A stretch of 64,000 nt of DNA from Arthrobacter sp. 135MFCol5.1 (GTDB lineage Bacteria > Actinomycetota > Actinomycetes > Actinomycetales > Micrococcaceae), in the NCBI RefSeq assembly GCF_000374865.1, contig NZ_KB895458.1, forward strand, positions 121,097-185,096, given 5' to 3'. The notes under the pieces are model-generated. The model ran no database searches. It had not been told where the DNA came from and saw only the letters and a program-made list of their open reading frames with translations. Below are positions 24,749 to 33,069 of this stretch, piece after piece. The number at the start of each line of letters is the position of its first letter. Position 1 is the stretch's first letter. A program made the position numbers and the translations under genes.

Positions 24749-24919
24749 ATGGCGTATGACCCCTATACCGATGCCCGCACGCTCGACTGGTCCTGGGAGG
24801 CGCAATGCGCCCTGTGGCGTGAAAGGGCAATGCACCAGGCAGAGAACGCCGCTAGATGGAAGCGCATAGCCGAAGCCGCCGCCAAAGTACCCGTCAAGGT
24901 AGAGGACCCCGCACAGTGA
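24749..24919 (+). CDS. Small hypothetical protein
   Basis: A 56-residue protein (MAYDPYTDARTLDWSWEAQC...) preceded by AGAGG and starting 1 bp after the previous stop. It is Trp/Ala/Arg-rich and helical (ALWRERAMHQAENAARWKRIAEAAAK). Its stop overlaps the next GTG as GTGA, so it sits in a coupled chain of genes. No homology is recognised. Confidence 0.6.
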   Translation: MAYDPYTDARTLDWSWEAQCALWRERAMHQAENAARWKRIAEAAAKVPVKVEDPAQ

Positions 24920-25917
24920 ACGACTCCTGCAACACCACTCACGGCACCGAACGGCCAATGGAGCCGGCGAAGCTCAGCAACTGCAAAGAATGCCCATTCC
25001 GCAAGGAGAACCGCAACCGCGAACATCCTTTAGGGATCCAGTACACAGACGGCGAGTTCGCCAAACTCTGGCGCGGCGTGTCCCAGGACGGCGGCATGTT
25101 CGGCTGCCACATGTGGGACGCGGACCTGCACCCCTTTGACGAAACAGTCAAGGAAGCCGGCTACCACAAACCAGCAGAAGTAGGTTCCCGGATCGAATGC
25201 GCCGGCATGGTCGCAATGGTCGAACGCGAACTGGACGAAGCGGACGCAGCACCAAGCTACAGCGCGTACAAGGAAGCCCGCCCCTTGGGGATGTCCAAGA
25301 AAGCCATCATGGTCTACTCAGCCCGCAGACGCGGTGAGGTAGGCCCTGAACTCCGGTTCTCTGAACACATCAACAAAGACGACATCCTTGACCCGCACGA
25401 TGTCATCGACACCGGTTCGGTCAAGTGGCAGATGTCCGAGTCTGAAGCCGACAAGCTTCTACGCAGCATCCAGGCGGTACTCCCGGAAGCCCGTGAGTGC
25501 GACTGCGAAGTCTGCAAGCGTCATACGGAAGTACACCCCGCGCTGACGCTGGTCACTGCTGAAAACCTCACGGTGGACGTGGACGCCGAACTGCACCCAC
25601 TGCTTACGGCGATGGCAGGCGCAGGGATCCGGACCACGGACTCTTGCATCAACATGCACGAAACCATCACGGCGATAGCCCCGGAGTCCTACGGCAGCAT
25701 CATCAACGGGCACGACCGCAACACCATGAACTACGAGACATCCCTACGCCTGCAGGCCGCGTTCATCCGGCTACGCAACGAAAACGACGCCGAACAGGCT
25801 TTCATCGCGAAGGCGTCGGAGGTGCCCGAAGTGGAAGTCATGACCAGCGGCGGACTCACACAGGTCGTCTTCCCGCAGAACACTGTTCAAGCACTCCTGA
25901 AAGCAGTCACCGAATGA
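24916..25917 (+). CDS. Hypothetical phage-type protein with two Cys clusters
   Basis: A 333-residue protein beginning at GTG 24916. The N-terminus has NCKECPFR (about residues 22-30) with a following CHMWD, resembling short metal-binding proteins of actinophages. A second cluster, ECDCEVCKRH, lies near residue 200. The C-terminal third (about 220-333) is alpha/beta and has TTDSCINMHETITAI. It is translationally coupled at both ends. Enzymatic role unknown. Confidence 0.65.
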   Translation: MNDSCNTTHGTERPMEPAKLSNCKECPFRKENRNREHPLGIQYTDGEFAKLWRGVSQDGGMFGCHMWDADLHPFDETVKEAGYHKPAEVGSRIECAGMVAMVERELDEADAAPSYSAYKEARPLGMSKKAIMVYSARRRGEVGPELRFSEHINKDDILDPHDVIDTGSVKWQMSESEADKLLRSIQAVLPEARECDCEVCKRHTEVHPALTLVTAENLTVDVDAELHPLLTAMAGAGIRTTDSCINMHETITAIAPESYGSIINGHDRNTMNYETSLRLQAAFIRLRNENDAEQAFIAKASEVPEVEVMTSGGLTQVVFPQNTVQALLKAVTE

Positions 25918-26390
25918 CCACGCATGACCTCGCCATCAGGCCTGCAACCGAGGCCGATTACCCGGCTGTGGCGCAGCTTCTAAACGCCGCTTACGGACCC
26001 GCTGGAGCGATCATCAGCGAAAGCCCTGCCACGGTCAGAGAACGTGCCCAGGAGGCCCTAGTGATCGTCGTGGAGGAAGCGGGGAAGGTAGTAGCCACGC
26101 TCACCGCCGCAGGCCCAGGAAGCTACTACGGACGCATGGCAGGCCGTGACCAGATGGAAGTCTCACGGTTGGCCGTAAGCCCGGAATACCAGGGGCGAGG
26201 CATCGGGAAGGCAATGCTCAAAACGGTAGCCGCATCGTGCCGCAACCAAGGCGTAAGGGCGCTCGTCGGTGCAAGCCTGCACAACATGACAGCAGCCCAG
26301 GGCATGTACGAAAAGCTCGGCGCCATACCGGGAGAGACAAGCAGCAAAGCAAAGATGTACGTCCTTCCACTCACCAATTCCTTCAACTGA
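25914..26390 (+). CDS. GNAT-family acetyltransferase of the element
   Basis: A 158-residue protein starting at ATG 25914 (ATGA overlap with the previous gene). GNAT fold with N-terminal LAIRPATEADYPAVAQLLNAAY, the strand SRLAVSPEYQ and the acetyl-CoA loop QGRGIGKAMLKTVAA. Phage-type GNATs modify small molecules or host proteins; the target is unknown. A second, damaged GNAT follows. Confidence 0.8.
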   Translation: MTTHDLAIRPATEADYPAVAQLLNAAYGPAGAIISESPATVRERAQEALVIVVEEAGKVVATLTAAGPGSYYGRMAGRDQMEVSRLAVSPEYQGRGIGKAMLKTVAASCRNQGVRALVGASLHNMTAAQGMYEKLGAIPGETSSKAKMYVLPLTNSFN

Positions 26391-26402
26391 GGACAGACAG
26401 CA

Positions 26403-26938
26403 ATGTTCGTCAACACCACAGCCGGCGAGGTGCCTATCAAGGTGCGCATCGCCAAACATGACGACTTCGAAGAACTGCCACGGATCTACGGCGAATCATC
26501 CTTCGCCCACTACCCACCACTTCACAAAGCCCTCCTCATCACGCCCCAGAACGTCGCCATCCTCGCCCAGCACAACGTCCTACTAGTGGCAGAAGTCGCC
26601 GGCAAGGTCACAGGTGCAATTGGAATCTCAGCCGAAAAGAACCATGTAACCCCGGGCGTCGAACCCGGCGAAATGCAAGCTTTTTGGTACGGAAAATCCA
26701 CGCTGGCAAGGCCGCGGCATTGGAAAGTTCCTCGTCGCCACTGTCGTAGCTTCACTACGGCAGACCGGCAACTACACCCGGCCTCATAGTCCAGCCCCTA
26801 GAAGCCCGCCCCGCAGCTATCAGCGTCTTCAAATCCTTGGGAGCCGTCGCCAACCCGGACAGGGGCGGACTGAACGACGACGGAGACCCCTACCTGACCT
26901 TGGAAATAGACCTCAATGCATCAAAAGGACAACCCTAA
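26403..26938 (+). pseudogene. Second GNAT-family gene disrupted by two frameshifts
   Basis: The first frame encodes MFVNTTAGEVPIKVRIAKHDDFEELPRIYG to about position 26690. The acetyl-CoA loop GTENPRWQGRGIGKFLVAT then appears in the +1 frame (26686-26780), and the C-terminal GLIVQPLEARPAAISVFKSLGAVANP in the following frame (26780-26938). Both shifts require loss of one base. Joined, they give a normal-length GNAT (about 178 residues). Either a decayed gene or sequence errors; as shown it cannot make an intact protein. Confidence 0.75.
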
Positions 26939-26940
26939 TC

Positions 26941-27006
26941 ATGTTCCACTCACGACCCCACCACTGCCTGCGCCTATTCCTCCGCCAACTCGAAGCCAAC
27001 GTATGA
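26941..27006 (+). CDS. Tiny 21-residue ORF, possible translation coupler
   Basis: ATG 26941 follows AAAGGACAAC and encodes MFHSRPHHCLRLFLRQLEANV, ending in a stop that overlaps the next ATG at 27003 as ATGA. This matches the coupled start-stop style of the operon, and the next gene has no good ribosome site of its own. Not verifiable as an expressed protein. Confidence 0.35.
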   Translation: MFHSRPHHCLRLFLRQLEANV

Positions 27007-27257
27007 AGCGACTGGCTTTCACCAACCACACGCCGTTCGTAGGCCGTCCCGAACGATACGAGGACAACACGGCGGGTGCTGCTAGGACATACGTCCGTGC
27101 AGCGTTCATGGATGGCCCCTACGGGCGGGAACACGCTATTGCCATATTCCGAGACCGCGCCTTACTTGGACTGCTGACACCCGAGCACGCCATACGCATT
27201 TCCAACGAGATAGTGGACGCAGTTGAAGAACAGGAAGGGGGGCCGCTGAGTGGCTAG
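27003..27257 (+). CDS. Small hypothetical protein
   Basis: An 84-residue protein (MKRLAFTNHTPFVGRPERYED...) with start ATG 27003 overlapping the tiny ORF before it. It looks like a compact alpha/beta protein with C-terminal LTPEHAIRISNEIVDAVEEQ helices. No recognised family. It is part of the rightward operon. Confidence 0.55.
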   Translation: MKRLAFTNHTPFVGRPERYEDNTAGAARTYVRAAFMDGPYGREHAIAIFRDRALLGLLTPEHAIRISNEIVDAVEEQEGGPLSG

Positions 27258-27660
27258 TGTTCGTCGCCCACCTGAGTCGTACATCCATGGCGTGACCGCC
27301 CCGATTGTCATCGTTCCTGCCCGTGTGGCGACCTGGTTGGAACGGTACGCGGGCCTAAATGATCTGCGGGTACGTGCCCGCGGAAACGACCCGGAAGTAG
27401 ATAACGTCTTGCAGGCCATGCACCGCGCGGCTCTTTACTGGCGTACTACCGACACCGGAAGCGACCAAGCGCCGGCACCCGAAGAACCCGCACAATCAAA
27501 GTGGATGGGGACGCAAGAGGCAGCCACAGCCCTCGGAATCACAGACCGCGCCGTGCGCCTCGCCATCACCCAGAAACGCTTACACGCCACCAACCTTCAC
27601 GGCCGGTGGCGCATCACCCCAGAAGACATCGAACACTTTAAGGCCGCGAAAGCGGCGTAG
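27250..27660 (+). CDS. Small DNA-binding (HTH_17-like) protein
   Basis: A 136-residue protein starting at GTG 27250. The C-terminal half has an excisionase/MerR-like HTH: MGTQEAATALGITDRAVRLAITQKRLHATNLHGRWRITPEDIEHF (about 85-132). The N-terminal half is a separate small fold (IVIVPARVATWLERYAG). Likely a regulator of later genes in the element. Confidence 0.65.
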   Translation: MASVRRPPESYIHGVTAPIVIVPARVATWLERYAGLNDLRVRARGNDPEVDNVLQAMHRAALYWRTTDTGSDQAPAPEEPAQSKWMGTQEAATALGITDRAVRLAITQKRLHATNLHGRWRITPEDIEHFKAAKAA

Positions 27661-27671
27661 GAGAAACCATC

Positions 27672-28301
27672 ATGGCAACACTGTTCAGAGGCCCCGAAAC
27701 CGTGGCGGGCCAGTCAGCTTCAGAAGCCCGCGCCGCCCTCCGCACCCGTACCGAAGCTATCCGGAACGACAAGCGCCTAACCTCGGAAGCGAAGCAGGCG
27801 GCTATCGCCCGTGAGTACCTGCAAACGAAGCGGCAGGTCCAGGAACTATATGCGGCCGAGAAGACCGCGAAGGCAGCCCGCCGGAACGAACTGACTAAGA
27901 GCCTGTTCGGGCAGGAAGGCTTCACGTCGGCGCAGGATGCCATCTCGTACAGGGATGCTCAGGACCGGGCAGACAGCATCCCCGTCAACGCTGAGGACCG
28001 GGCGCTGACCCTGTTGAAGCGGGCGGAACTGTCGGGTGACACCAGCCTGACGAAGGCTCTGCTCAATCGGGCCTTGGAGGCCGGCTGGGTGAACGTCGCC
28101 AACGCCTACATCGAAGCGAACCCGTACAAGGGTGCGCAGCTCGAAGAACTGTGGGGCCTCCAGGATCCTGACCCGGCAAGCCCTGCCGCGTTGCAGGCGC
28201 AGATCACCGAATCAGCGACCTTCGACGTACCCAAACCCGACGAAATCAGCTCCTACGCCTCAGACACGGTCATCGAACAAGTAGCAGCCTCAGACGCCTA
28301 A
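27672..28301 (+). CDS. Hypothetical helical protein, possibly structural or scaffold-like
   Basis: A 209-residue protein, about residues 15-80 very helical and charged (EARAALRTRTEAIRNDKRLTSEAKQAAIAREYLQTKRQVQELYAAEKTAKAARR), resembling a coiled coil. The C-terminal part is globular-acidic. It shows no domain I can name. Its position after the small DNA-binding protein is compatible with a late operon function. Confidence 0.55.
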   Translation: MATLFRGPETVAGQSASEARAALRTRTEAIRNDKRLTSEAKQAAIAREYLQTKRQVQELYAAEKTAKAARRNELTKSLFGQEGFTSAQDAISYRDAQDRADSIPVNAEDRALTLLKRAELSGDTSLTKALLNRALEAGWVNVANAYIEANPYKGAQLEELWGLQDPDPASPAALQAQITESATFDVPKPDEISSYASDTVIEQVAASDA

Positions 28302-28483
28302 TCCTCGGCGAGCTCGAAGGCTCCCACCGACACCTCCCATGGGTCCGAGTAGAGGCACTGCGAGTTGCTGCAACTCTCGGGCACTGGCTCGAAGATCGCA
28401 ACCGGCGCGGGCGTACTTTCATGGCGCATGGCAACTCCCAGCACTGCTGTATTGCCGCATTTTTTACACACCCAATTGCTCAT
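28298..28483 (-). CDS. Small zinc-ribbon-like protein
   Basis: A 61-residue protein with CKKCG near the N-terminus and ESCSNSQC further on, four Cys positioned for one zinc site. It converges on the previous gene (4-bp overlap). Function unknown; it may be a minor regulator. Confidence 0.5.
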   Translation of the reverse strand: MSNWVCKKCGNTAVLGVAMRHESTPAPVAIFEPVPESCSNSQCLYSDPWEVSVGAFELAED

Positions 28484-28524
28484 CTGGTCAACCTATCCTT
28501 AGTGTCCGACGGATTGGCCTCGCG

Positions 28525-28959
28525 CTAAATCGGCGGCTGCTGGTCGTTGCGCTGCTCGTTGTATACGAGGTGCTGAGGGGTTTGCGGCGGGTTGTAGGCC
28601 GGCGGTTGAGGCTGCTGCTGTGGCTGCTGCGCGTAGCCCTGCTGCGGTTGCTGCACGGGAGGCTGAGGGGCAGGTACAGGTGATGCCTGCCCCTGGCCCT
28701 GGAAGTGAAGGACATGCGGCAAAGCGTCAATGATCCGCAGTGCACGAGTGGCGCCTACGTAAACCAAGAGGATCCCGACCAAGGCCAGGGCAAACCCAAG
28801 GAACGCGACGAAACCACCCCCTGCTGCCGAGCCGCTGTCGTAAAAGTAAGAGCGGCTGGCGGAGTTGGCTATGCCTATGCCGATGAACCCGACGACCGGG
28901 CCAATGATCGACATCAGCAGGCCGGCCACAAAGATGCCGGCAGAAGGTTTGAACTGCAT
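28525..28959 (-). CDS. Hypothetical two-helix membrane protein with Gln/Pro-rich tail
   Basis: A 144-residue protein starting at ATG 28959 after GGGGGAACC (the ORF extends upstream but lacks a ribosome site). Two membrane helices (about 7-30 and 49-68) are followed by a Pro/Gln-rich tail of YAQQPQQQPQPPAY repeats. It lies on the minus strand in the middle of the element. No known family. Confidence 0.6.
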   Translation of the reverse strand: MQFKPSAGIFVAGLLMSIIGPVVGFIGIGIANSASRSYFYDSGSAAGGGFVAFLGFALALVGILLVYVGATRALRIIDALPHVLHFQGQGQASPVPAPQPPVQQPQQGYAQQPQQQPQPPAYNPPQTPQHLVYNEQRNDQQPPI

Positions 28960-29045
28960 GGTTCCCCCAAATTCGAAAATAAAGACCGAAGACAGAATAA
29001 GGCACAAAGCTCGATTCCTCGGCACGTGCAAGTCAACACATTAGA

Positions 29046-29066
29046 GCCCGCTCATGGCGGGTTTTT
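29046..29066 (+). terminator. Short intrinsic terminator
   Basis: CCCGC-TCATG-GCGGG followed by TTTTTT forms a small rho-independent terminator on the plus strand just ahead of the SGNH hydrolase gene. It would stop transcripts arriving from upstream, so the SGNH gene probably has its own promoter. Confidence 0.6.
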
Positions 29067-29093
29067 TCATACCCAAAACCAGGAGAAACACTT

Positions 29094-30542
29094 ATGGACG
29101 TTGTTACCCTCGGCATGGCGAAAGCCGCTACTACCAAAGCCCTAAACAGCCCGCTCCAACGCATCGACCGCACACAGCCGGCCCCGCTTGTGGCATCCAA
29201 CTGTTGGGCAGCAGGCACGGTCACCGCAGCCGCAGGCGCCACAGGGACGGCACGCACGCCGCACGTCGCCACGGTAGACTGCTGTGACCTTCGACTCGTC
29301 TACGGCAACAGCTACATCAACGGTTCATTCATCGAAACGGACGGCGCCAACCCGGTCACCATCAAAGCCTCCGTTGAAGTCAACGGCGTCATTTACCGCG
29401 TCACGTTCGGCGGGCTCCAAACCGGCACCGTTGACCCTGGTGGCAAGCTCATCTCAGACCCCCTAGGGATCGAGATTGCCGAAGGTACAAAGTTCTACGT
29501 CCGCACCTACAGCACATCCGCAGCGGCGCCGCAGGCTAACTACGCCTGCTACGGCAACTCCGGCTCCGGCGGATGGACGGTCACAACTGACCTGACCGCG
29601 CCCGGCTCGGCTGCAGTCGGACAGTCGGCCGCGTACGTATTCACAGTACGGGCCATCCTCGGCACCCCTACCGCACGGGACCGGGCCACGGTAGCCATCG
29701 TAGGAGACAGCATCGGCGTGGGATCTAACGACTACGGCGACGGCGGCAGGGCATCAGCCTTCACCGGCTACAGCGACACCGGCCTCCCCGCGGGCGGTTA
29801 TATCGTACGAGGCCTCGCCGCCAAGTACGGGTGGATCAACATCGGCGTCCCCTCCGACCAGGCGGCCCTGTTCACGGCACTCAACGGCCACTACAGGCGC
29901 ATCGCCCACCTGAGCGGCTGCACCGACGCCATCGTGGAATACGGCATCAACGACGTTTCAGCAGGCCGGACCCTGGCACAAATCCAGGCAGACCTTACAA
30001 CCATCTGGAACCTCCTAGCCCGGCGCGGAATGAAGGTCCGGCAAACAACATTGACTCCCAAAACAACCTCAACCGATTTGTGGAGCACCACGGGAGGTCA
30101 GGGCACCTACGGGGAAGAGTCAGTCCGCACCCAACTCAATGACTGGATACGAACCACACCGGCGCCATTGGTAGGGTACATCGAGGCTGCCGACCTGGCC
30201 GAGACGTCCCGTAACGCCGGGCTCTGGAAGCCAGCAAACAGGTTCGTCACGGATGGCACCGGAACGTCCGGGAATCTCAGCATCACATCAGCCACAGCAG
30301 CATTCACGTCAGCCGACATCGGGCGGACAGTCCTCATGGCAGGTGCCGGCGCAGCAGGGGCACCCTACTCCGCCGTCATTACCGGAGTAACGAATGCGAT
30401 GACCGCCGTCATGGATCGCGCACCAGGCACGACCGTAGCGGGTTCACGGCTCGCCATCGGGGTATACACAGTGGATGGAACACACCCGTCAGGGACTGGA
30501 GCTAAGGCCATCGCCCCGGCGGTAAATGCCGTGACCTTCTAG
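29094..30542 (+). CDS. SGNH-hydrolase-type (GDSL) protein
   Basis: A 482-residue protein preceded by AGGAG. The N-terminal half (1-200) is a beta-rich domain; residues 200-330 hold the SGNH core with the nucleophile Ser in VGDSIGVGSND and the GIND block; the catalytic Asp-His is in DGTHPSG near the C-terminus. About 90 residues (370-460) of a separate beta-type domain lie between these blocks. Phage tail or wall-modifying GDSL proteins have this kind of add-on. The substrate could be a cell-surface O-acetyl or glycan ester. Confidence 0.72.
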   Translation: MDVVTLGMAKAATTKALNSPLQRIDRTQPAPLVASNCWAAGTVTAAAGATGTARTPHVATVDCCDLRLVYGNSYINGSFIETDGANPVTIKASVEVNGVIYRVTFGGLQTGTVDPGGKLISDPLGIEIAEGTKFYVRTYSTSAAAPQANYACYGNSGSGGWTVTTDLTAPGSAAVGQSAAYVFTVRAILGTPTARDRATVAIVGDSIGVGSNDYGDGGRASAFTGYSDTGLPAGGYIVRGLAAKYGWINIGVPSDQAALFTALNGHYRRIAHLSGCTDAIVEYGINDVSAGRTLAQIQADLTTIWNLLARRGMKVRQTTLTPKTTSTDLWSTTGGQGTYGEESVRTQLNDWIRTTPAPLVGYIEAADLAETSRNAGLWKPANRFVTDGTGTSGNLSITSATAAFTSADIGRTVLMAGAGAAGAPYSAVITGVTNAMTAVMDRAPGTTVAGSRLAIGVYTVDGTHPSGTGAKAIAPAVNAVTF

Positions 30543-30625
30543 TGGGCTGGATCTGACGGCCAATAGGACACGGTTAGGTGACGTAAGGGCACCCTGCTTG
30601 TTAGCGGTTTGCAGGGCGCATAGTT

Positions 30626-30659
30626 GTGCCCGTAGCTACAGAACCACGGCTACGGGCAC
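30626..30659. terminator. Bidirectional terminator after the SGNH gene
   Basis: GTGCCCGTAGC (30626-30636) pairs with GCTACGGGCAC (30649-30659). It lies between the SGNH gene and the next minus-strand gene. Both convergent transcripts probably end here. Confidence 0.7.
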
Positions 30660-30669
30660 TACGCGTTGG

Positions 30670-30930
30670 CTAGTCAAGCCGCAGTGACTCCAGTGCCTCA
30701 TCCAGCGTCCGGAACAACGGGGCCAAGATGTTCTTAGGACTACCGAGCCGCAGTATTCCTGACTCAGAATCGGAATATCTAGTCAGGAAAGCCAACGGAA
30801 CATCGTTTTCCAAGATCTGGACGTGGTCCGGACCATAAGGGGCAAGCTTTAAGTCACGCCCACGATAATGGAATTCAATGGGCGCACGCTGAACGTCCCG
30901 GAAAAGACGATTGCCAAGATGAATAGTCAC
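30670..30930 (-). CDS. Hypothetical small protein
   Basis: An 86-residue protein beginning MTIHLGNRLFRDVQRAPIEFHY. It shows a mixed beta/alpha fold with no recognised motif. It is the last gene of a minus-strand group (30670-31695) of small element proteins. Confidence 0.5.
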   Translation of the reverse strand: MTIHLGNRLFRDVQRAPIEFHYRGRDLKLAPYGPDHVQILENDVPLAFLTRYSDSESGILRLGSPKNILAPLFRTLDEALESLRLD

Positions 30931-30947
30931 GTAATGAACCTACCCTG

Positions 30948-31241
30948 CTAGAAGTTAAGCTCGCCGTCCTGCGAGATCAGCAATTCCGTGTGGACATCCT
31001 TAGGCTTCCTGTTATTTGCGGCATCTTCCCTTGCCATCTCGGCAAGACGGGATGTCGACGCGTTCTTAGCAGCCAGCTTGTCCGCCAGTTCCTCACCTCG
31101 GATTGATCCATCAGCGCGTTGGGGCGCTTCAGAATCAAAGTCTCGCAGCACTTCCTTATTCTTGAGCCGTTCCGCTTCACGTTCTTTCGAATTGTCCATG
31201 TGATTCATACTGCCAGAACTAGGGGGCCGGTTCGTCGTCAC
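30948..31241 (-). CDS. Hypothetical small helical protein
   Basis: Up to 97 residues from GTG 31241; ATG 31208 (MNHMDNSKE...) is an alternative start. Charged, mostly helical (EREAERLKNKEVLRDFDSE, LAAKNASTSRLAEMARED). No domain recognised. It overlaps the HTH gene upstream, so the coupling supports a real gene. Confidence 0.5.
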   Translation of the reverse strand: MTTNRPPSSGSMNHMDNSKEREAERLKNKEVLRDFDSEAPQRADGSIRGEELADKLAAKNASTSRLAEMAREDAANNRKPKDVHTELLISQDGELNF

Positions 31242-31470
31242 CCACTTCGCCGGCTGCTATCCGCTCAGCAGTAACCCGATACGCCTGCTCGATGTAGTCC
31301 TCAACATCCGTCACAGCAATGCGCCACACACCACGACTACCAATCTGCAACCCACGCAACTCACCAGTCTTCAACAACTGACGAACAGTCGGCAGACCAA
31401 CAGCCAACTCATCCGCAACCTGCTCAGTCGTCAAGAACCTCGGGCGCTTCGGCGTCACATCATCACTCAC
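31219..31470 (-). CDS. Excisionase-like HTH protein
   Basis: An 83-residue protein with the MerR/HTH_17 pattern FLTTEQVADELAVGLPTVRQLLKTGELRGLQIGSRGVWRIAVTDVEDYI. It is one of several small HTH proteins in the element. It may bind near the att sites or regulate the neighbouring genes. Confidence 0.7.
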   Translation of the reverse strand: MSDDVTPKRPRFLTTEQVADELAVGLPTVRQLLKTGELRGLQIGSRGVWRIAVTDVEDYIEQAYRVTAERIAAGEVGDDEPAP

Positions 31471-31500
31471 CGCATAACCCTAACCCGCCATCAAGAAACG

Positions 31501-31695
31501 CTAGGAGTCAGCGACCCAGGTCAGTGAGGGCCTCGCGTTGTCGGGATACGGACCATCAGGGTCGCCAGCGCCGAACCCGAATGAAAAGAGATGGCGGTAC
31601 TCGCCACCTTCACCACGCTCCGGAAGGGCACCCAAATCGACACGAGCCTTCTGTCCGTGCTTCTGACCACCACGGTAAGTAATAAGTGTATTCAT
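31501..31695 (-). CDS. Hypothetical small protein
   Basis: A 64-residue protein starting at ATG 31695 (MNTLITYRGGQKHGQ); the longer upstream ORF has no ribosome site. It has DLGALPERGEGGEYRHLFSFG and no recognised fold. It is the first gene of the minus-strand group next to the HNH gene promoter region. Confidence 0.45.
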   Translation of the reverse strand: MNTLITYRGGQKHGQKARVDLGALPERGEGGEYRHLFSFGFGAGDPDGPYPDNARPSLTWVADS

Positions 31696-31742
31696 GCATT
31701 CAACGGTAAGTTCCGCAAATCTTGGTGTAAACAGGCACATAT

Positions 31743-31812
31743 GTTAGAGGCCCAATCATTTATATCTGCCAATAAAAAACTTCTATTAGAACTAATTGGG
31801 CGCGCCCCTAAC
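31743..31812. other. AT-rich inverted repeat upstream of HNH/TerS (candidate packaging site)
   Basis: GTTAG (31743-31747) pairs with CTAAC (31808-31812), and GCCCAAT (31750-31756) pairs with ATTGGGC (31795-31801), with an AT-rich loop between. It lies directly ahead of the HNH and small terminase genes, where phages and satellites often carry their pac or cos site. Function inferred from position only. Confidence 0.4.
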
Positions 31813-31843
31813 AAGGCGACTGCTTGACAAATAGGAATGAGAC

Positions 31844-32158
31844 ATGCCCAGAGCAAAGAAGATATGTGCCCGCGCCGGGTGCCCCAACATCACCACAGCC
31901 TCACTCTGCCCAACCCACGCGAGTGAAGCCGACAAAGCACGAGGCACAAGAGAACAACGAGGCTACGGCCACGCACACCGATCACTCCGCAAAGCCTTCA
32001 TCCCAGAACACCAAGCCGGCACACTCATCTGCTGGCGCTGCCGCGAACTCATCAGACCAGACGAACCGTTCGACCTCGGACACGACGACCACGACCGAAC
32101 CCAATACCGAGGCGCAGAACACCAACGATGCAACAGAGCCACCAATGGAAGACCCTGA
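31844..32158 (+). CDS. HNH endonuclease, phage packaging type
   Basis: A 104-residue HNH protein with N-terminal CARAGCPNITTASLCPTH and a C-terminal CWRCRELIRPDEPFDLGHDDHDRT...HQRCNRAT. Two Cys pairs frame the DxGH HNH site. In many phages an HNH gene precedes the terminase genes and assists cos cleavage. Here it lies 105 bp upstream of a small-terminase-like gene. Confidence 0.8.
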   Translation: MPRAKKICARAGCPNITTASLCPTHASEADKARGTREQRGYGHAHRSLRKAFIPEHQAGTLICWRCRELIRPDEPFDLGHDDHDRTQYRGAEHQRCNRATNGRP

Positions 32159-32263
32159 CCCCTCCCACCCATCCCCACCGCGGCCCACACACCCAAACCA
32201 CCGCCGGTGAGGGCGCTGGAATGTTTCTTAAGCAGATAGACCCAACTGGAAGGAGGTTCGGCG

Positions 32264-32629
32264 TTGCCTGGACCTAAAGCAAACCCTAGTAAGCCGAACT
32301 CGCGGCATCGCAGCCCTGGTGCGCGTTCTGGGCTTATCGAGCTGCCCGCGGAGGGGTGTGATTTACCTGTTCCTTCGCTTCCAAAGTCTGGGAATTGGTC
32401 GCCAGAAGATAAGAAATTGTGGCGAAATATCTGGAAAAGCCCGCAGGCGAATGAGTATGACGACTCGTTTGTGCCGGCTGTAGCGGCGTATGTGTGCCAT
32501 GCGAGGGCCGTTTATGAGGGTACGGCTAGTGCTTGGCAGGCGCAGGAAATGCGGCACTTAGGCGGGCAGCTTGGGCTTACCCCGGCTGGGATGCTTGCGC
32601 TTGGCTGGGTGGTCCGTCATGAGCAGTAG
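32264..32629 (+). CDS. Small terminase subunit-like protein (P27 type)
   Basis: A 121-residue protein starting at TTG 32264 after a perfect AAGGAGG. MPGPK at the start and the C-terminal LGGQLGLTPAGMLALGWVV are features of small terminases of actinophages (P27-like). Small terminase recognises packaging DNA and needs a large terminase, which is absent from the element. The HNH gene precedes it and the next ORF overlaps its end. Confidence 0.6.
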   Translation: MPGPKANPSKPNSRHRSPGARSGLIELPAEGCDLPVPSLPKSGNWSPEDKKLWRNIWKSPQANEYDDSFVPAVAAYVCHARAVYEGTASAWQAQEMRHLGGQLGLTPAGMLALGWVVRHEQ

Positions 32630-32996
32630 AAGGCTTGCACGGAGTGCCGGTAAGACGGCTTCCGGTGAGATTCCAAAGGTGCTGCTCGAGTATGCGAAGT
32701 CGGGCGGTTTCTGGGATACGAGGGTGAAGGTGGAGAAATGGTGTGAGCGGGAGGGGCTGGGGCAGCCACCGTCCCAGTTCTTTTTGCATCCTCCTGGTCT
32801 GCGTCAGTGGTGCATTGACGCTTGGGCCACGCGGGAAGGCTTTCTCGACCAGTGGGGGCGGGTTAACCGCCTCAAGCTGAAGGAGCTGGGGATATGGCGC
32901 GGCTCCGGCAGCAGCTATTGGAAGGCCAGTTCCCCGGAGATGTTCCGCAGAGAAGACCTTGAGGCTTGGCGCCCGGTAAGTGCACCTCCGATCTAG
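32619..32996 (+). CDS. Hypothetical protein overlapping the terminase-like gene
   Basis: A 125-residue protein starting at ATG 32619, overlapping the previous gene by 11 bp. The fold has helical stretches and aromatic segments (WDTRVKVEKWCEREGLGQPP, FLDQWGRVNRLKLKELGIW). No family is recognised. Translation coupling to the small terminase suggests a role in packaging or DNA binding. Confidence 0.55.
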   Translation: MSSRRLARSAGKTASGEIPKVLLEYAKSGGFWDTRVKVEKWCEREGLGQPPSQFFLHPPGLRQWCIDAWATREGFLDQWGRVNRLKLKELGIWRGSGSSYWKASSPEMFRREDLEAWRPVSAPPI

Positions 32997-33069
32997 AGGG
33001 GCCTCCTCGCTGTGCGAATTTTCAGCTCCCAGCCTGGAGCTTTCCAGCAATGACGTACTCCATAATGGT

